Shown: piece by piece, positions 19,616-29,830 of the stretch
Numbering within the stretch: the first letter of the stretch is position 1
How the letters are laid out: the number at the start of each line of letters is the position of its first letter
From: Labyrinthula sp. Ha
Taxonomy: Eukaryota; Sar; Bigyra; Labyrinthulida; Labyrinthulaceae
Assembly: GCA_015227615.1 (NCBI GenBank)
Contig: JAALGZ010000008.1
Coordinates: 1,240,001 to 1,304,000, forward strand
DNA length: 64,000 nucleotides
Direction: 5' to 3'
The notes under the pieces: generated by a model
The model's database searches: none
Told to the model about the DNA's origin: nothing
What the model saw: the letters and a program-made list of their open reading frames with translations, nothing else
Position numbers and translations under genes: made by a program

Positions 19616-22600
19616 TTCTCCAATACTTTTGTCTTCTTCTTGTTGGTTGCTAAAGGGCTAAATGGCCCAATAATTACTTCTTATTACGAAATTCAAAACG
19701 AAAACTAAAACGAGAGAAAAACGAATGAAGGAAAATTGTCTCTCGATTTAACACTGGTTCCCGTTTACGGAGAAAAGCTTGTGGCATCTTTAGAGTCGTT
19801 TTCTCTGGTCAATCATTCCCCTTGTTGGCACAACTCCTGTAGATTACAAAATTATTTTTTCTTCATTACTGAACCTGACTAGCATTGAAATACAATTAGT
19901 TACTATAGTAAGTACGATAAAGTTAATGAAATATAAGGTTGGTATATCTGGTGCGGTGATAATTTTTTCTAATTTCTGCTCTTGGAGCCAAGGAACCCTT
20001 TAGATTTCATATGCGTGTTCTCTAACTCCTCATTTTGTTGAAATGAGGTAGGAATAATTTGTAAAAAACTTTTTTTTTCGAGTCCAATATGAAAAAATAA
20101 CAATTTTGGGTTAATTTTCATACATGAACTCCTAGATATTTTATCTCAACATGTTATGACTACAGTTAAGTAGTTTGACGCTGAATAATGTCGACTAGAT
20201 ATTTTTTCTGTTGCATTGCTAGATAATTTTGCATTAAACTATTCTTATATCAAAGTAGAGTTGGAATCTTATGTCTAAGCGCAAGAATTGGAACATGAGA
20301 ACAAAAATTCATATGTGAGTGTAAGGAAAACCATGATCACTTAGTGACACAATGTTGGAATGAGATTTCGATTTCAGTCGAGCGCCTTTATAAAGATTAT
20401 CAATACAGTCAAGATCATGTTCAACGCATAATGCTGAATAGAGTAAAGATTTGCATTTTTTTGGTTAGCGTGAAGTTTTTTGACAATAAATGATATCTGC
20501 AACTTTGAACTAGGTTGTATTAGTCCGGTATCTGTAGTTGTTTTCATACGTTGAAAAAATTGAACTTCAAATTGGCTTTAAATGGACGCTTGTGAGCAAA
20601 GTTAAAAATCGATTGCTTATCAAATTAATGCAGAGATTTTAAAGTTTCACTATTCTCAAGAAAATTACTTTTCAACTTTCCTTAATTAATAGGAAAGAAG
20701 TTTAGCTTTTTTATTCAATGAATAAATCAACATAGCACTTGTAAGAAACTCAATAGTATTATGATTCAAACAGCAAAAACGTTTTTGAATTTCTTAAATA
20801 AGCATTTTTCTAGGAATTTTTTTCTAAACCTATTTACCTCAAGATGAAAAGAGCGCCACCCGGTGCATAGATACCTGTTGAATGCAGGTCATCCAAAAAG
20901 GTTGGTAGTAGGATCTATAACATAAGAACCAATATAGTTTGAAGTTGTGTTAAATCTAGGCACCCCTCTATTCTAATGAGCTGAATTCTTACTAATGACC
21001 TAACCATAGGGCAATTAGATTCACTCAGTTGGCTTCCATTCATAGCATGGTTGAATACCAGCAATCAGCCAAGTTTCTCAGTGGTTTTTATGAAAATTTC
21101 TTTGTTCCAAAACGCTCTGTAAGAAACAAGCTCCCACCTTAAGCATAAACTGCTTCTTCTGTATCATCGCAATCCTATAACTCTTTCCTTTAATAAACCA
21201 GGTTTGCATGAGATCATAATATTTCCTCGGCTGTAGCCTATTTATAAATCCTTGCAACGATGACACAAGTCTTAATAAAAATTACAAGGATGTTACTTGA
21301 ATATTATTTAGCTTTAGGTATGGGGTGCACTAACTTTATAATAGATTATCATTATAATGGCAATTCTATTCTAAGGACTTCAATATGATGCATCTTTTGT
21401 ACAGACACCAGTGAAATCTATGTCATCTCCACAGGGGCCACACAGCATTACTAACTTCATTGAAATTAGCAAAGTATTCTTTTCAAACTATTCTTAATCT
21501 AGTTTTCTTTGTTACAGCCAAAAGCCTTATTATATTGTGATAGAAAAGTGATTTAATTGTGTTTGGGATTTTAGTTCTAACATATTCATATAATTAGTTG
21601 ACAACAATAAGTGAATTTACTGAAATTAATACTATTACTTAACCCAAAGTAGAAAGAACAATAACTGCTTTCACTCTGCAGAATAAAGTTCTAGTAGTAT
21701 TTTTATTACAATTATTGAAGTAGAAACCACACCCCTGTAAAAATTTAACTTGGTAATGAACTTTGTTTTATCATATATATGAGGTAATTCTTATTTGAAT
21801 CTACTTTAAGATGAATTGAAATGGGTGGTATCTCTTGAAGCATGGAATAATTGAATCACCTACTGCATTGGCATTTGGTACTATTTATTTTTAGAGTGTA
21901 CTCTAAACTTCAAAAAATATTATACTTAATACAATTAAACTAATTGAATGAAAAGAAAATTAATCTGGATAATTTTAGAAAGAAGAACTATCAACTTTGA
22001 ACTACTAATAAGATTGACATGTGTCCTAGTTGGATCTTTTTATTTGATTTATAATATTTGTTTAAAGAGATATTCTCGTTCTTGCAAGAATTACCTAGAA
22101 GAGAGCGCCAAAACTATGACATTAGTTGAGTAGGTACTAAGAAGTTTATAGAACTACCAATGTTTTGATACAGGGTATAGAAAACATAGATTTGAAGCTA
22201 CAGTCATACTTTTTGACAACTTTCCTGAGGTAATATCTATTTCTTACATATCACAATAAGTAACACTTAATACCTTGTTTGATAAGGTAAAACTTATAAG
22301 AATAGTTCCAAAGTATCAATTAAGCTCGCGCATCTGATCTGAAATCCAATAGAACAGATCTAATGATTTGGTAACAAATTAGATTGACATTATGAGAGGT
22401 GACGCGGGAATACGAATCAAGAAGAATGTAATGAATATGTAAATTAAATTCGAATCTTCAAACACTTATCGAAGATTTTGTATTGAATACTATAATACTA
22501 CCTCTCTGGGCATCACTAAATTATATTGTACACACATTTCACCGCTCACTTGTTCCAACACAGACACTAACACGATCTCATTCCATAGAACAAACTATAG

Positions 22601-24062
22601 CGATCTTCATAACAAATAGCAGAAATGTACTATTTTTCATTTCTATTATGAACAAGCCATAAGTATTTCAGCATCCAAAGTGGCTCAGTTGGAAAATCCT
22701 GTGTGTTGCGTTCATAACCGATTGCTGAATAAAATGCATAAATCTGTTCGCTTTAATCTTTATTGTAAAAACATGTCTGACTTATTTTAGTGGAAAGTAT
22801 GCGGGAAATTTATTCAAAGTTTCCAGGGTGAGCATCTGCTATAAAATATCACAGCCACATTTCAACAAACCTACTGTAGATTCTTACTTCTTATCACCTC
22901 CTATTCCCATTTCAAGAGAGCTCTTAGCTAATACAGTTCCACTATTCATGAGCTTAGATAATTTTCTGCATTAAGGGCATCAACATTATGAAAATTATCT
23001 TTAAGTTACATACATTATCATATGTTGAAATCATCACGCAAGGAAATGTCACCTTTTTGAGATTTACTCCCAATGAATATACAAAGGGAGGCTTCCGGTT
23101 GTCTGACCAAGTTTTGATCCAAACATAATCTCTGATCCAAAAAACCAAGTGAATCATCTTTGAGGAACATTTAAATCTGGATTCTTTTCAGCTGATTCAT
23201 ATACAAGCTGAAGTAATTTCTCATAAACCCAGCTTCTTCCATTTCAGAAAGAGTTAAGTCAGGTATATACATAAGAACATTTTGAAACATGTTCTTTCTC
23301 CAAAGAGTATCTATTGGCTGCCTATGGCTAAAGAACAACATAAAAACAGATTCACACTAGAAGCAAATATTTATTTTTAATGCAAGTATTATTAACCGAT
23401 GGCAATATTGTCTTAAAATGTTTCAAGACTGGATTAACGTATCTGTCAAAATCAAATTCTTGGGTTGAATGGAGAAAAGAAACCAAGACATATACAATAG
23501 TTATCTCATGAAAAAAATCTTCGAGATAAACTGAAATCTGGTTAAGGAAGCGATAAAAACCTAAAAGCTCGATGAAAACTCCTCTCGGTTCAACAAACCA
23601 AGTTGGAGAGATACATGAGACTAGCTCTTCATCCTCAACTTCTTCATCTGAAGAAAGAGAACAAGAAGAAATCTCTGAAAAGCTTTTATTTGTATTAAAT
23701 TTAGTAGATTTTAGGCTCTTTAATTCTTTTGCATTTCTTCTTTACCCTATCTCCCTTTGCTAGAGCCTATGTGTCTTTAAAGTTAAACTGTGAGAAGAAC
23801 AACATCAACAATTCCACATAAAAAACAACTCCTTTCTTGGATTGTGCGAATCTTTTAAGTATTAAATTTTAAATATTTTTTATTTTCCTCTTTTATTTTT
23901 TTGCTTGTTGTTCTTTCGTTATGTTTATGATTTCTTCTTTTTTTCAATTCTCGTAATTTCATTTTTGTGCGTTTTTCATCGTTTTAGAAAACTTTGTTAC
24001 AAAATATTACTGGTTAAACTAGCCAATCAGAAGGCTCATATACTTTTGTAAAAAACATATTA
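19616..24062. other. 4.4-kb gene desert
   Basis: Stop-rich DNA with no recognisable gene. Three things are worth recording. A tRNA-like A-box (TGGCTCAGTTGG, 22680-22691) is followed by a TTCATAA loop-like stretch but has no B-box. A 63-residue plus-strand frame at 23572-23763 has a Ser-rich acidic run and a hydrophobic end, and could be an exon. A pyrimidine-rich tract of about 130 bp sits before the glycosyltransferase ATG (about 23870-23990). Short frames at 21078-21266, 21948-22133 and 22954-23157 have no support. Confidence 0.4.
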
Positions 24063-26255
24063 ATGAAACATAGAAACAGATCTGATTCAACTCTTCCGAT
24101 TACGAGTGGTATGGGCAGCGAAGGATCTTTTTCAAAGTCTAAGTACAAATATTTGCCATCAGCAAAAACACAAAATAATACTTTCATTAGTTGTATGTTC
24201 TTAGGTGTCGTACTTGTCTTTTCCTCTCTTGTATTCATGAATTATTCTTTTCTTTCAACTTATTCAAAAACAAAGCCAAAAATAGAGACTCCACAAAATG
24301 AGATATTTCAAAGTTTAAAAACAAATACAAATAGACTTTCTAACCAAATTCCAACTTCACTTTTAACTTACATCCACCCTAAATCAGTTTCTGAAAGTTC
24401 TTATCAACATCCAGATCTTCGAGTCATTGTTCTAACTTATAACAGAGCTGAATCCTTAAATCGACTTTTAAACTCTTTAAGTAATGCAATTTACTTAAAT
24501 CACAAAGTAGATATTGATATTTTTATAGATAAACCTTCAGATGGGAAAATTAATTTTGATGTTGTTCAAACCTCGGAAGATTTTAATTGGAAACATGGAA
24601 AAAAAGTTGTTCATCAGAGAGAAAAAAATGCTGGTCTTCGAAAACAATGGATTCATACTTGGAATGAGTCGATTTTTCTAAGTTCAAGTGGACAAGAAGA
24701 GCTGAGAAAAGATACAAAGGAAATTTGTTTGATTCTCGAAGATGATCTTTCAGTATCTCCTTTTTTTTACATCTATTTGAAAACAATGCATAAGAAATAT
24801 TATTTTCAAAAAAACATTGCTGGAATAACTCTTCAAAGAGGAAACCTATGTGCAAATAATTGTCCTGAACTTCAAGGGGGACCAATATCTTCTGGTTCTT
24901 TTCGATACAATCTAGTTGGTTCTTGGGGATATAGTCCTTTTGCTCGACATTGGATTAACTTCATTGACTTTGTAAATAACTTTGATGAACAAAAAGTTTC
25001 TCCTGTTGTTTTAGATTTGAAACCTTCTCAATGGTACAAAAAGTTCACAGCAAAAGGACGATGTCCTGGTGCGAATTGTATGTGGACAATGTTGCACTTA
25101 AAATATACTGCAACACATGTAGATCGGTTTACAATTTACGCAAAAGCTGGAAAGAAAAAAACTCTTGCGACTAATCATCAAGAAGTTGGATTACACTTTC
25201 AGAAAAAAGGGAAACAGGATTTTCCTACTCTTGAGAAATGGGATCAAAGTCTTTTTAAAGAGTTTGTTGATCGTGATGGTGAATACAAATTGATCCCAAA
25301 CTTAAAAAGTATTACTTGGGATGGAAAAATTGTTTCTGTGGAGAATGAAATTGTTCTTGAAGCTCAAAGAATTGCGAATGAGTTTGGATTTGTAATTCTT
25401 CAGTTTTTAAATGGAGCGTTTTTGGAAATGACTCAACACTGGATTTGTAACATGAAACAATTGGATCAAGTTGAAGAAAAAAATATGTTTAGAATACTTG
25501 AAAAAACTTTATTTATTGCAACAGATGAAATTGCGTTTCAGGGATTAAGTAAATTTGCAGCTGATACTCAAACAGTCCTGAACTTTGTTTTTGATCCATT
25601 TGATAAAGGTGCAAAAGAGGAAAACGTTTATGGACAAGTTGGTTATTATTTATTTATCAACTGGAGAGGACATGTTTTGAGTTCACTACTTGAAAACAAT
25701 ATTCCTTTTCTGTTAGCTGAGTCTGATGCAGTTTGGTTGAAAAATCCTTTACCAGAAATAGTAGGAGAACATTACTTTTTTTCTGGTTACAATATTGACC
25801 CAGACATGGAAAAATATTCTTTTTCAGAAGTACAACATTATGATTATATCTTTTTTGATGATAAACCAGAAGAAAAAGTTCCACAAGGTGGTTTTATTTT
25901 TTTCAATCCAACTTTTGGTTCTAAGGAGTTTTTTAAACGGATAGTTAAAAATATGGACAACATGAAACAAAAGTTTGAAAAGAAGTCCGTTAAACAAGAT
26001 ATAGGAGAACTTGGAAATGAACAATATATATGGAATAAACTTGTGAAGGAAGAAGAAAACTTGCGAGTAAAATGGTTGGATCCATTAGTTTTTTCTTCTG
26101 GAAAATGGTACGCTGATAGAAAGTTAAGAAATGAAGAAAAAAATAAAGTTGTTTTGTTTAACTGGGTTGCTGGATTAACAACGAAAATATCAAGAGCAAA
26201 GGAAAATCACCATTGGTTCTTGAAAAATGATGGAACCTGTCGAGAACACAAATAG
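24063..26255 (+). CDS. Two-domain type II glycosyltransferase (GT13-like plus GT77-like)
   Basis: A 730-residue single-exon protein. A short cytosolic tail precedes one signal anchor (about residues 41-60), as in Golgi glycosyltransferases, then a stem. Domain 1 (about 118-420) starts LRVIVLTYNRAESLNRLL and has ICLILEDDLSVSPFFYIYL (221-239). This matches the EDDLE-aPDFF metal/nucleotide site of the GnT-I/POMGnT1 (GT13) fold. Domain 2 (about 440-720) contains VGYYLFINWRGHVLSSLL and LLAESDAVWLKNPLP (about 549-563), the DxD-type motif of the nucleotide-diphospho-sugar transferase family GT77 (plant RRA/XGD kin). Two catalytic-looking domains in one chain suggest successive sugar additions to one acceptor, but donor and acceptor cannot be told from sequence. 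It converges with the oxygenase-like gene, 44 bp between stops. Confidence 0.82.
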   Translation: MKHRNRSDSTLPITSGMGSEGSFSKSKYKYLPSAKTQNNTFISCMFLGVVLVFSSLVFMNYSFLSTYSKTKPKIETPQNEIFQSLKTNTNRLSNQIPTSLLTYIHPKSVSESSYQHPDLRVIVLTYNRAESLNRLLNSLSNAIYLNHKVDIDIFIDKPSDGKINFDVVQTSEDFNWKHGKKVVHQREKNAGLRKQWIHTWNESIFLSSSGQEELRKDTKEICLILEDDLSVSPFFYIYLKTMHKKYYFQKNIAGITLQRGNLCANNCPELQGGPISSGSFRYNLVGSWGYSPFARHWINFIDFVNNFDEQKVSPVVLDLKPSQWYKKFTAKGRCPGANCMWTMLHLKYTATHVDRFTIYAKAGKKKTLATNHQEVGLHFQKKGKQDFPTLEKWDQSLFKEFVDRDGEYKLIPNLKSITWDGKIVSVENEIVLEAQRIANEFGFVILQFLNGAFLEMTQHWICNMKQLDQVEEKNMFRILEKTLFIATDEIAFQGLSKFAADTQTVLNFVFDPFDKGAKEENVYGQVGYYLFINWRGHVLSSLLENNIPFLLAESDAVWLKNPLPEIVGEHYFFSGYNIDPDMEKYSFSEVQHYDYIFFDDKPEEKVPQGGFIFFNPTFGSKEFFKRIVKNMDNMKQKFEKKSVKQDIGELGNEQYIWNKLVKEEENLRVKWLDPLVFSSGKWYADRKLRNEEKNKVVLFNWVAGLTTKISRAKENHHWFLKNDGTCREHK

Positions 26256-26299
26256 TTGATCATAATTCTACTAAGCCTATGTTGCACCAGAAATCACTG

Positions 26300-27677
26300 T
26301 TACTTCGGAACGGGAAACTTTAGCCAGCCTTCACCTCTAAATTTTTTCTTTAGATCTGAATTTATTTTCTTAAAGAAAACTTCAGCAGCCAAGATAGAAC
26401 TAATTTCAAAAGGTTTGACAGATTTCTCAAGCTTTTGATTAAACCCATCTTGCAAGTCAGGGACAAAAACTCCATGTGCTCCAGAAGGGCAGATCAACAA
26501 AACTTCACCAGGTTGTAAAGTTGCAAGAGAACCAATTCTTCTTCCTGTTTGCTTATTATATGATTTAAAATCTTTAAACATTTTCAGCAGCTTTAAATTA
26601 TTTGCTTCTGCTTTAAAGCATCTTGAAAAAAATATTCCAATTAAAGGTGGAAGAAAGTGAAAAACAGAGATTCCTGAATATTGAGAATAAAAAGTGTAAT
26701 GAGGAAATGTATGAACATCTTGATGATAAGCTGTGTTGTAATTTTGAAATTTCCAAATATAAAAAAGATAATGATTCAACTCTAAAAACCCTTGTATTGA
26801 TTGCTTGGGGTCTTCATCTTCTTCTGGATCGATAAAAATATTCTCAAAAGACCGATAATATTGATCCAAAGCATCAAAGTTTGATCTTAGATTTTGCCTG
26901 TAGTTAAATTTTGTATTCAAACTTCCTGAACTTTTCATTTTACAAATTTCTTCTACTTTGATTCGTTTGGCTTCAACTAGAAATGCAGATTTCGGCAGCA
27001 CTTGATGAACATCAACTTCAGATGCAATACAAGAAATATCCTTTTTCAAACTTTCTACAGAGCAATTTCTTTGCCTAGAAAAATTTTCCTCTATAAATTT
27101 TCCTCTTAATCGATATCCAAATGGAATTTTAAACTGTCCAAGAGATTTTGATTTATCGTAGACTTGTTCATAATTTACACATTGATTAAACCAATGAAGA
27201 ATAACTTTATATGCAAATTGTTGTCTAAGATCCCATTTTATGTTATAAATTTGTCCTGCAGTCTATAAATAAAAATCAAACAAACTATACCTCTTTTGGA
27301 AAGTTATTCAGATTCTTCTTCTTTAGCATTTCTAGATCTTCAAGTGCTTTTCGTTTTTGCTCTGCGTTTAGTTCTGTCCAGAGTTCTAGAATCCAAGGTG
27401 TATCTGGTTGACGTAGCCATTTATCTTTTGTTTTCAATATTTTCTTGGTTGTTTTTGACATGAACATAAGAAAGTCCTCTTCTGTGTTGATTTCAATTGT
27501 TTCAACTTCTTGGAAACCGTCTAACATTAGGGCAGTTTCAGTATCTAGTCGGATTTTAGGATAAATTTTACATTCTTCAACTTCTGAAGATGATTTTTTC
27601 TTTGCTTTTTTTACAATTTTCACGTTACATTGCTTTTTACTTCGCTTTTTTAACAAACTTGCCATTTTCGTGTGCAA
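26300..27677 (-). CDS. Putative cupin/JmjC-like Fe(II) oxygenase
   Basis: Two exons on the minus strand (27677-27291 and 27262-26300) join across a 28-bp GT...AG intron (27290-27263), phase 0, to give 449 residues. The N-terminal 130 residues are basic, with a Lys-rich start, then helical. The C-terminal part contains AYHQDVHTFPHYTFYSQYSG (about 307-326). Its HxD pair (His309, Asp311) could bind iron. GEVLLICPSGAHGVFVPDL (about 381-399) has a later His392 in the place of the second ligand, on the typical PGE-x-L-x-x-P-x-G-x-H strand of cupin and JmjC folds. The family assignment rests on these motifs only; a true histone demethylase is not implied. It lies tail to tail with a glycosyltransferase. 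The ATG at 27677 is followed by a second at codon 5. Confidence 0.62.
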
Positions 27678-29131
27678 TTAAAGTGCAATTTAGTACGGTA
27701 ATGCCATAATGATATAATGTTCATACATAACTTCATTCACAATGTAAACAAAAGATATATTGCGCAAAAGAAGAGCAGCTTATTAATAAGTTTCAAAAAG
27801 ATGAGAATTTTTTTGATTGTCTCATTCAATTTGACTTAGTTTGTTTTCTCTAACTTATAAGTTTAAGAGGATAGGTCATTCAGCAGAACCTGCTTGAACT
27901 AAAACTTTCAATCTTATGGAAATTTTATAAGTTCCTCAACAACAAAAAACGTCTATTGAGAAGTTATTGAAGTTTCTGCCCATAGATATAGTTTAAACAG
28001 ATTTTATTAACCAGGATTAAGTGCTTTGTAGGCAATAATAGACTTAGCAGTACAATTCGTGAGTAAATATTCAACAATAGTTCTAAAAGACGTAAATAAA
28101 TCACGAAGAACCTTTTCTCAATGTTTTCATTTTTTAATTAACTGGTTAGTCGATAAATATACTCTATTCTTGTAATTCATATAATATCGTATAAACCCTA
28201 AATTATCACACATTACCAGGTCCAAAATACAAGAAATCTATATCACTAACACCGATTTACAACTTACAGTATACCTACAATCAAATAGGGCAACATTACA
28301 AGTTTTGCTCAAGAGATATTTGCTTTTATTAGCGGGTGTTACGATTATCTGTTACCATATTTCATATGGCTACTGATCTCTATTCTAAATCTATTACTAT
28401 AATAAGAGTTAAGGCCAAAATCAACTAGTAGTACAAAAGGAAAAGTTAGGTATCTTTTCATAGCATAATATCTACGTTACTGTGTTGTTCAGAGCATGAT
28501 TTTTCATAACATCTTGTTTTTTTACAGAAGTGTGAAGGTACTATATTATCCAATGAAACATGGACACTTCAAAAAAAATAACATACTTCATTATTGCCTA
28601 GTTCATACTGAAACAAAATTCATTTGAATCGCTTTTGCAGAACGATTAGAAGAATAAACCCATATTCGCCGCAATCCAGTATTTAATAAACTACTGAGAA
28701 ATTTCTGTTATAATACTTGGGAACTAGAAATCATATACGTATAGAAAATAACATTAGATATTTACTGTGTTTTTTACGCTATGATAACCGAATACACCGC
28801 TTATGGTGTTTGTTCTACCACTTGTTACTTATTGATATAGACGGATATAGTAAGTGAACATTTCAACTTCTTTCTCGACTAAGTTCTCAAATAAGCAACC
28901 TTTGTATCAAGTAGAAACTCTAATAGTGTCCATCATATGCTAACAAATTTTGTAAACCATCAGGTTATCTTGCCCAAAAAGGATCTTTTAACGTGGTTCT
29001 CACAATATTAAACTTGTACTTCATTTGCTTCAATACCAGTTCTTCAGCTATACTTATAATAATAAAATTATGCCACCAAAAAATCTGAATTAACTTGAAC
29101 AAAAAAAACAGATTTCTAGATGAAAATATAA

Positions 29132-29512
29132 TTACCGACAAAAATTTACAGAGTATTGATAATCCTTATCCCGAGCTACCCTTACTAAGAGATTGGAAAC
29201 ACTATGATCTTTATTTGGGATCAGACATTGAACCTGACAACATATTGTAGGAAAATAGTGCTTGCACCCTGTTTGAAATGAGATTGAATAGATTACGAGG
29301 TTATTTGGGCTATAATATTTCTCTTTAAGCAGTTTTTGAGGTGCATGTAGAATAAAATTTATCTCAATACTCTTGTTACATGGGAAGCATTGATTATAAT
29401 CAAACGCAAAGTCTTCCATGAAGAAGTGCGTGGTGACAGAAAAAGCAATTTGGGAAGCATTACATCCATCTTGTTCATGGCAGTTGCGCAAAATGTGAAA
29501 ACCAGTTAACAA
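29132..29512 (-). pseudogene. Cys-rich extracellular-like frame without a proper start
   Basis: A 126-codon minus-strand frame that opens at TTG, not ATG. Composition is convincingly protein-like, with eleven cysteines, many close together (FPCNKS, TGCKHYF, TICCQVQC). Hydrophobic and polar residues alternate as in beta-sandwich extracellular domains. It ends in NFCR and TAA. With no ATG in the right place, it is either an exon of an intron-containing gene whose 5' exons I cannot see, or a relic. No named family is recognised. Confidence 0.3.
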
Positions 29513-29620
29513 TGAATTCTATTTTTCTTTGAAATACATATGAAAAAGTGATTGTGGTGATAAGATATACGGTCTAGGTAGAAGGGTGCAGTCAACAACC
29601 AGAAACACAAAATTCAAAGT

Positions 29621-29830
29621 ATGCACTGTTGTAACAAAGCAACTGCTTATTTTGACCTAGAAATGCAACATCCATTTTTTGACAAAATGACTGTAGTGTA
29701 TTTGGGGACTTTCCTTGGTGCTCCCGGAGGCTATAGACATACCGTCCCGCAGGTTAACCCTATTTTCACCAAGTTAGGGTGGAATAATAACATGGATTTA
29801 AAACTAGGTATAAATAACAAAGAGGTTTAA
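29621..29830 (+). CDS. Possible small protein or exon
   Basis: A 69-codon ATG frame (MHCCNKATAYFDLEMQHPFF...), less AT-rich than its surroundings, with GAPGGYRHTVPQVNPIF in the middle. It is divergent from the Cys-rich frame 108 bp away. No motif or family is recognised; it could be an exon or a fragment. Confidence 0.2.
   Translation: MHCCNKATAYFDLEMQHPFFDKMTVVYLGTFLGAPGGYRHTVPQVNPIFTKLGWNNNMDLKLGINNKEV

Noticed and set aside
22671-22740. tRNA-like segment with a perfect A-box (TGGCTCAGTTGG) and a TTCATAA anticodon-loop-like stretch
   Set aside because: D stem, anticodon stem and acceptor do not pair, and no B-box (GTTCRANNC) follows. At most a tRNA fossil or chance match.
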